DNA of 64,000 nt from Stieleria bergensis (lineage in GTDB: Bacteria > Planctomycetota > Planctomycetia > Pirellulales > Pirellulaceae), in assembly GCA_007745635.1 (NCBI GenBank), contig CP036272.1, forward strand, positions 372,001-436,000. The letters run 5' to 3'. The translations under genes were made by a program, and so were the position numbers. Below are positions 61,835 through 64,000 of this stretch, in pieces. The notes under the pieces are model-generated. The model had not been told where the DNA came from. It saw only the letters and a program-made list of their open reading frames with translations, and made no database searches. Position 1 is the stretch's first letter. The number at the start of each line of letters is the position of its first letter.

Positions 61835-62311
61835 TCAGGCAGCGAACTTGATCACGCAGGAAGTGTCCAGGATCAATAGGAGTTCATTCTCTAGCTTGAA
61901 CGCTCCACGGATCAGTTCGCGGGGCGGTCCTTGTAATGTTTCGGGAGGTGTTTCGAAGCGGTCGCTTTGAACAGCGATGACGTCACCGATTTCATCGACC
62001 ATCAAGCTTGTCGGGCCGTCTTCGGTTCGAATCACAACGTTCATCGCATCGGATTGTTCTTTGGTCAGTGAATCAAGTCCGAGTTGTTTGCGAAGGTCAA
62101 TTGCGCTGACAATTTGGCCTCGCAGGTTCATGAGTCCGTGCACCGAAAATGGGGCCAGGGGAACACGTGTGGTGCGTTGGCTGCGGAGGACTTCTTGGAC
62201 TTGCCGAACTGCTACACCGAACAGTAGTTCGCTGACTCGGAACGTGCAGTAAGCTTCTTGTCCGCTACTGCTTGAATCCGTTGAGGGATTTCCCTCGCCA
62301 TTGCTTGTCAT
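61835..62311 (-). CDS. cheW: Chemotaxis coupling protein CheW
   Basis: CheW links CheA to the receptor. From ATG 62311 the product is 158 residues with an 18-residue Ser-rich lead, then YCTFRVSELLFGVAVRQVQEVLR, GLMNLRGQIVSAIDLRKQLGL, MVDEIGDVIAV and the C-terminal FKLENELLLILD, as in CheW. An upstream TTG at 62332 is less likely. It follows cheA by 65 nt. Confidence 0.95.
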   Translation of the reverse strand: MTSNGEGNPSTDSSSSGQEAYCTFRVSELLFGVAVRQVQEVLRSQRTTRVPLAPFSVHGLMNLRGQIVSAIDLRKQLGLDSLTKEQSDAMNVVIRTEDGPTSLMVDEIGDVIAVQSDRFETPPETLQGPPRELIRGAFKLENELLLILDTSCVIKFAA

Positions 62312-62376
62312 CGTTCTGTGTCTCTCAATCAATGTGGGCGTTGTGGGTTTGGCGTTTGGCTGAATTCGCGATTGGT

Positions 62377-64000
62377 TTAACAGATCACGACGCCACTGGC
62401 CTGGACAACATGTTGAAGGTTGACCATTTCGGTGACGCGGTTCTTGATGATTCTGCTGTTTCCTTGAGTCTTCGTTTCGACGCTGATATCAGCGGCAACA
62501 ATGTCAACAATCTTTCCGACGACGACGCCGACGTTTTGGTCTCCCTGAGAGAAGACGACGGTGCTGATGACGGAGTCGTCTTCGTCGCCCATTGGTGCGC
62601 AGTGCAAGGGGCCGCCAGTGAGATCGATCAGCGGCAGGATTTCTCCGCGATATTGGACAACACTTTTGGAGCCCGCGTGTTCGACATTTTGGACGGGGAA
62701 TTCTTCGAGTCGAGCGACGGAGGAGAGTCGAATGGCGGCTCTGAGTCCCTCATGTGATTCGACGACGAGAAGTTCCTCTTGTTCACTGGATCTGGACATC
62801 GCGAGGGGTGGCTTTTCTCTGACCGATCGATCGCGGTGTTGGGCCAGGACATGGCTCTTTTGTGCCAGTCCCAGCACATCGAGGATTAAGGCGACGTGTC
62901 CGTCGCCCATGATCGTTGCTCCTGCGTAGGCTGGGATAGCCTTGAGGTTTTGCCCCAGGGGCTTGACGACGATTTCTTGGGTGTCAGTGATTGAATCAAC
63001 GACAAGTCCAAAGAGTTCAGAGTCGGCTCGCAGGACGACGATATTGATGTCTTCGTTACGGCGATCTTGTTTTCTTCGTTCACGAACTTCCAATTCCTCG
63101 TCCAGGTAGACCAGAGGCAGCAAGTTACCTCGCAGGCGATAAACAGGGACATTGTGGATGTACTCAATTTCATCGTTAACGCGATCGTTGCTTAATCGCA
63201 CGAGTTCCATCAAGTTGACCTGCGGGATGGCATAGTGGTCGTCGTCCACAGTGACCATGAGTGCCGGGACAATCGCCAAGGTCAATGGGATTTTGATTCG
63301 TAGTGTGGTTCCTTTTCCGGCGACGCTTTGGATATCAAGCGTGCCTCCGATCTGTTCAATATTGGTTTTGACAACATCCATCCCCACGCCTCTTCCAGAG
63401 ACATTGGTGACTTTCTGTGCTGTTGAGAAGCCGGGCAACAGGATCAGATTGATCAGTTCTCTTTCCGACATCTCGTGAGAGACATCGGCAGCGACGACAC
63501 CTTTTTCGACGGCTTTTTCTCTGATTCTCTCTGCGTTGATGCCGCCTCCGTCGTCGGCGATCTCAATGTTGACTTGGCCACCTTCGTGGAAAGCGCGTAA
63601 GGAGAGAGTGCCGAGACCTGGTTTGCCAGCAGCAATACGTTGTTCCGGGGATTCGATGCCGTGGTCGACGGAGTTGCGGACGATGTGTGTGAGCGGATCC
63701 TTGATTGCTTCTAAGACAGTCTTGTCGAGTTCGGTATCAGCGCCGAACATTTGGACTTCAACCTGTTTGCCCAGTGTGGCAGAGAGGTCGCGTACGACCC
63801 TAGGCAGTTTGCTCCAGGCATTTCGAATCGGCTGCATTCGGGTTTTCATCACTCCCTCTTGGAGTTCGGTCGTGATGAGGTTCAGTCGCTGGGAAGCTGC
63901 ATTCATGCGAGCGTCTTCCAAGCGAGAGCAGAACTGAACAATTTCATTCCGAGACAGGACCAGTTCACCGACGAGGTTCATGAGTTTGTCGAGAATTTCG
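62377..64000 (-). CDS. cheA: Chemotaxis histidine kinase CheA, N-terminus outside window
   Basis: The 3' part of CheA (about 540 residues). The dimerisation region begins EILDKLMNLVGELVLSRN. The ATPase domain has HIVRNSVDHGIES (N box), IADDGGGI (G1) and GRGVGMDVVKTN (G2). C-terminal regulation shows two CheW-like domains in tandem (RIKIPLTLAIVPALMVTV..., then from about ELLVVESHEGLRAAIRLSSVARL), the second being additional to standard CheA. The phosphotransfer (Hpt) histidine domain should lie beyond 64000. It heads the operon. Confidence 0.95.
   Translation of the reverse strand, partial: EILDKLMNLVGELVLSRNEIVQFCSRLEDARMNAASQRLNLITTELQEGVMKTRMQPIRNAWSKLPRVVRDLSATLGKQVEVQMFGADTELDKTVLEAIKDPLTHIVRNSVDHGIESPEQRIAAGKPGLGTLSLRAFHEGGQVNIEIADDGGGINAERIREKAVEKGVVAADVSHEMSERELINLILLPGFSTAQKVTNVSGRGVGMDVVKTNIEQIGGTLDIQSVAGKGTTLRIKIPLTLAIVPALMVTVDDDHYAIPQVNLMELVRLSNDRVNDEIEYIHNVPVYRLRGNLLPLVYLDEELEVRERRKQDRRNEDINIVVLRADSELFGLVVDSITDTQEIVVKPLGQNLKAIPAYAGATIMGDGHVALILDVLGLAQKSHVLAQHRDRSVREKPPLAMSRSSEQEELLVVESHEGLRAAIRLSSVARLEEFPVQNVEHAGSKSVVQYRGEILPLIDLTGGPLHCAPMGDEDDSVISTVVFSQGDQNVGVVVGKIVDIVAADISVETKTQGNSRIIKNRVTEMVNLQHVVQASGVVIC

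Overview
The window looks like a chromosomal segment of a planctomycete of the Pirellulaceae/Rhodopirellula type. The evidence is a secreted sulfatase, many exported proteins without clear families, a lone bL33 gene and an isolated rpoD, housekeeping genes scattered in short mixed-strand operons, a Tad/Flp pilus locus, and a Gram-negative-type lipid A pathway (LpxD, LpxI). This is inferred from gene content; no marker RNA is present. I found no rRNA, convincing tRNA, CRISPR array, insertion sequence or prophage.

Layout. 1-9.4 kb: ispE (cut by the left edge) and pepT, a PolB-like 3'-5' exonuclease with a repeat tail, a sulfatase, rpmG, recJ and a ThiD2-ThiE fusion. 9.4-16.2 kb: an SGNH hydrolase, then a Tad/Flp locus (flp, cpaA, cpaB, secretin, cpaE). 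The flp gene is preceded by a sequence with the layout of a cyclic-di-GMP-I (GEMM-I) riboswitch and by a 28-codon leader ORF. 16.2-25.3 kb: serS, an M20 peptidase, clpS, mtaB, speA, a Ser/Thr kinase and accD. 25.7-35.9 kb: an exported FAD oxidoreductase, a von Willebrand factor A protein with a partner, metK, a metallophosphoesterase, lpxI and lpxD. 35.9-40.3 kb: a long gene-poor stretch, then rpoD with a TPR/glycosyltransferase-like gene. 40.3-43.6 kb: three linked exported or membrane proteins of unknown function, two sharing a Cys-Cys-Phe-Gly motif. 44.0-47.8 kb: a small Tyr/His-rich exported protein, a degenerate sigma-54-activator-like protein, a coupled small ORF and a LuxR-type regulator with a non-phosphorylatable receiver. 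47.9-55.6 kb: a POT transporter with a large insert, an RND/MMPL exporter, a GT39-like membrane protein and a glycosyltransferase. 56.0-64.0 kb: a minus-strand chemotaxis operon cheA-cheW-mcp-cheY-cheB-cheR-cheX-cheY-cheX-like, cut by the right edge inside cheA.

How the parts fit. The best candidate for a new regulatory system is the flp leader at about 10.40-10.67 kb. The aptamer-like structure, a small ORF with its own ribosome binding site ending 4 nt before the pilin start, and a hairpin next to the pilin ribosome binding site suggest that c-di-GMP controls pilin synthesis. Together with the chemotaxis operon this fits a cell that alternates between motile and attached life. A second theme is short tandem repeats of 7-18 bp at about nine places, mostly at or just behind stop codons, several sharing a GGCTC core.
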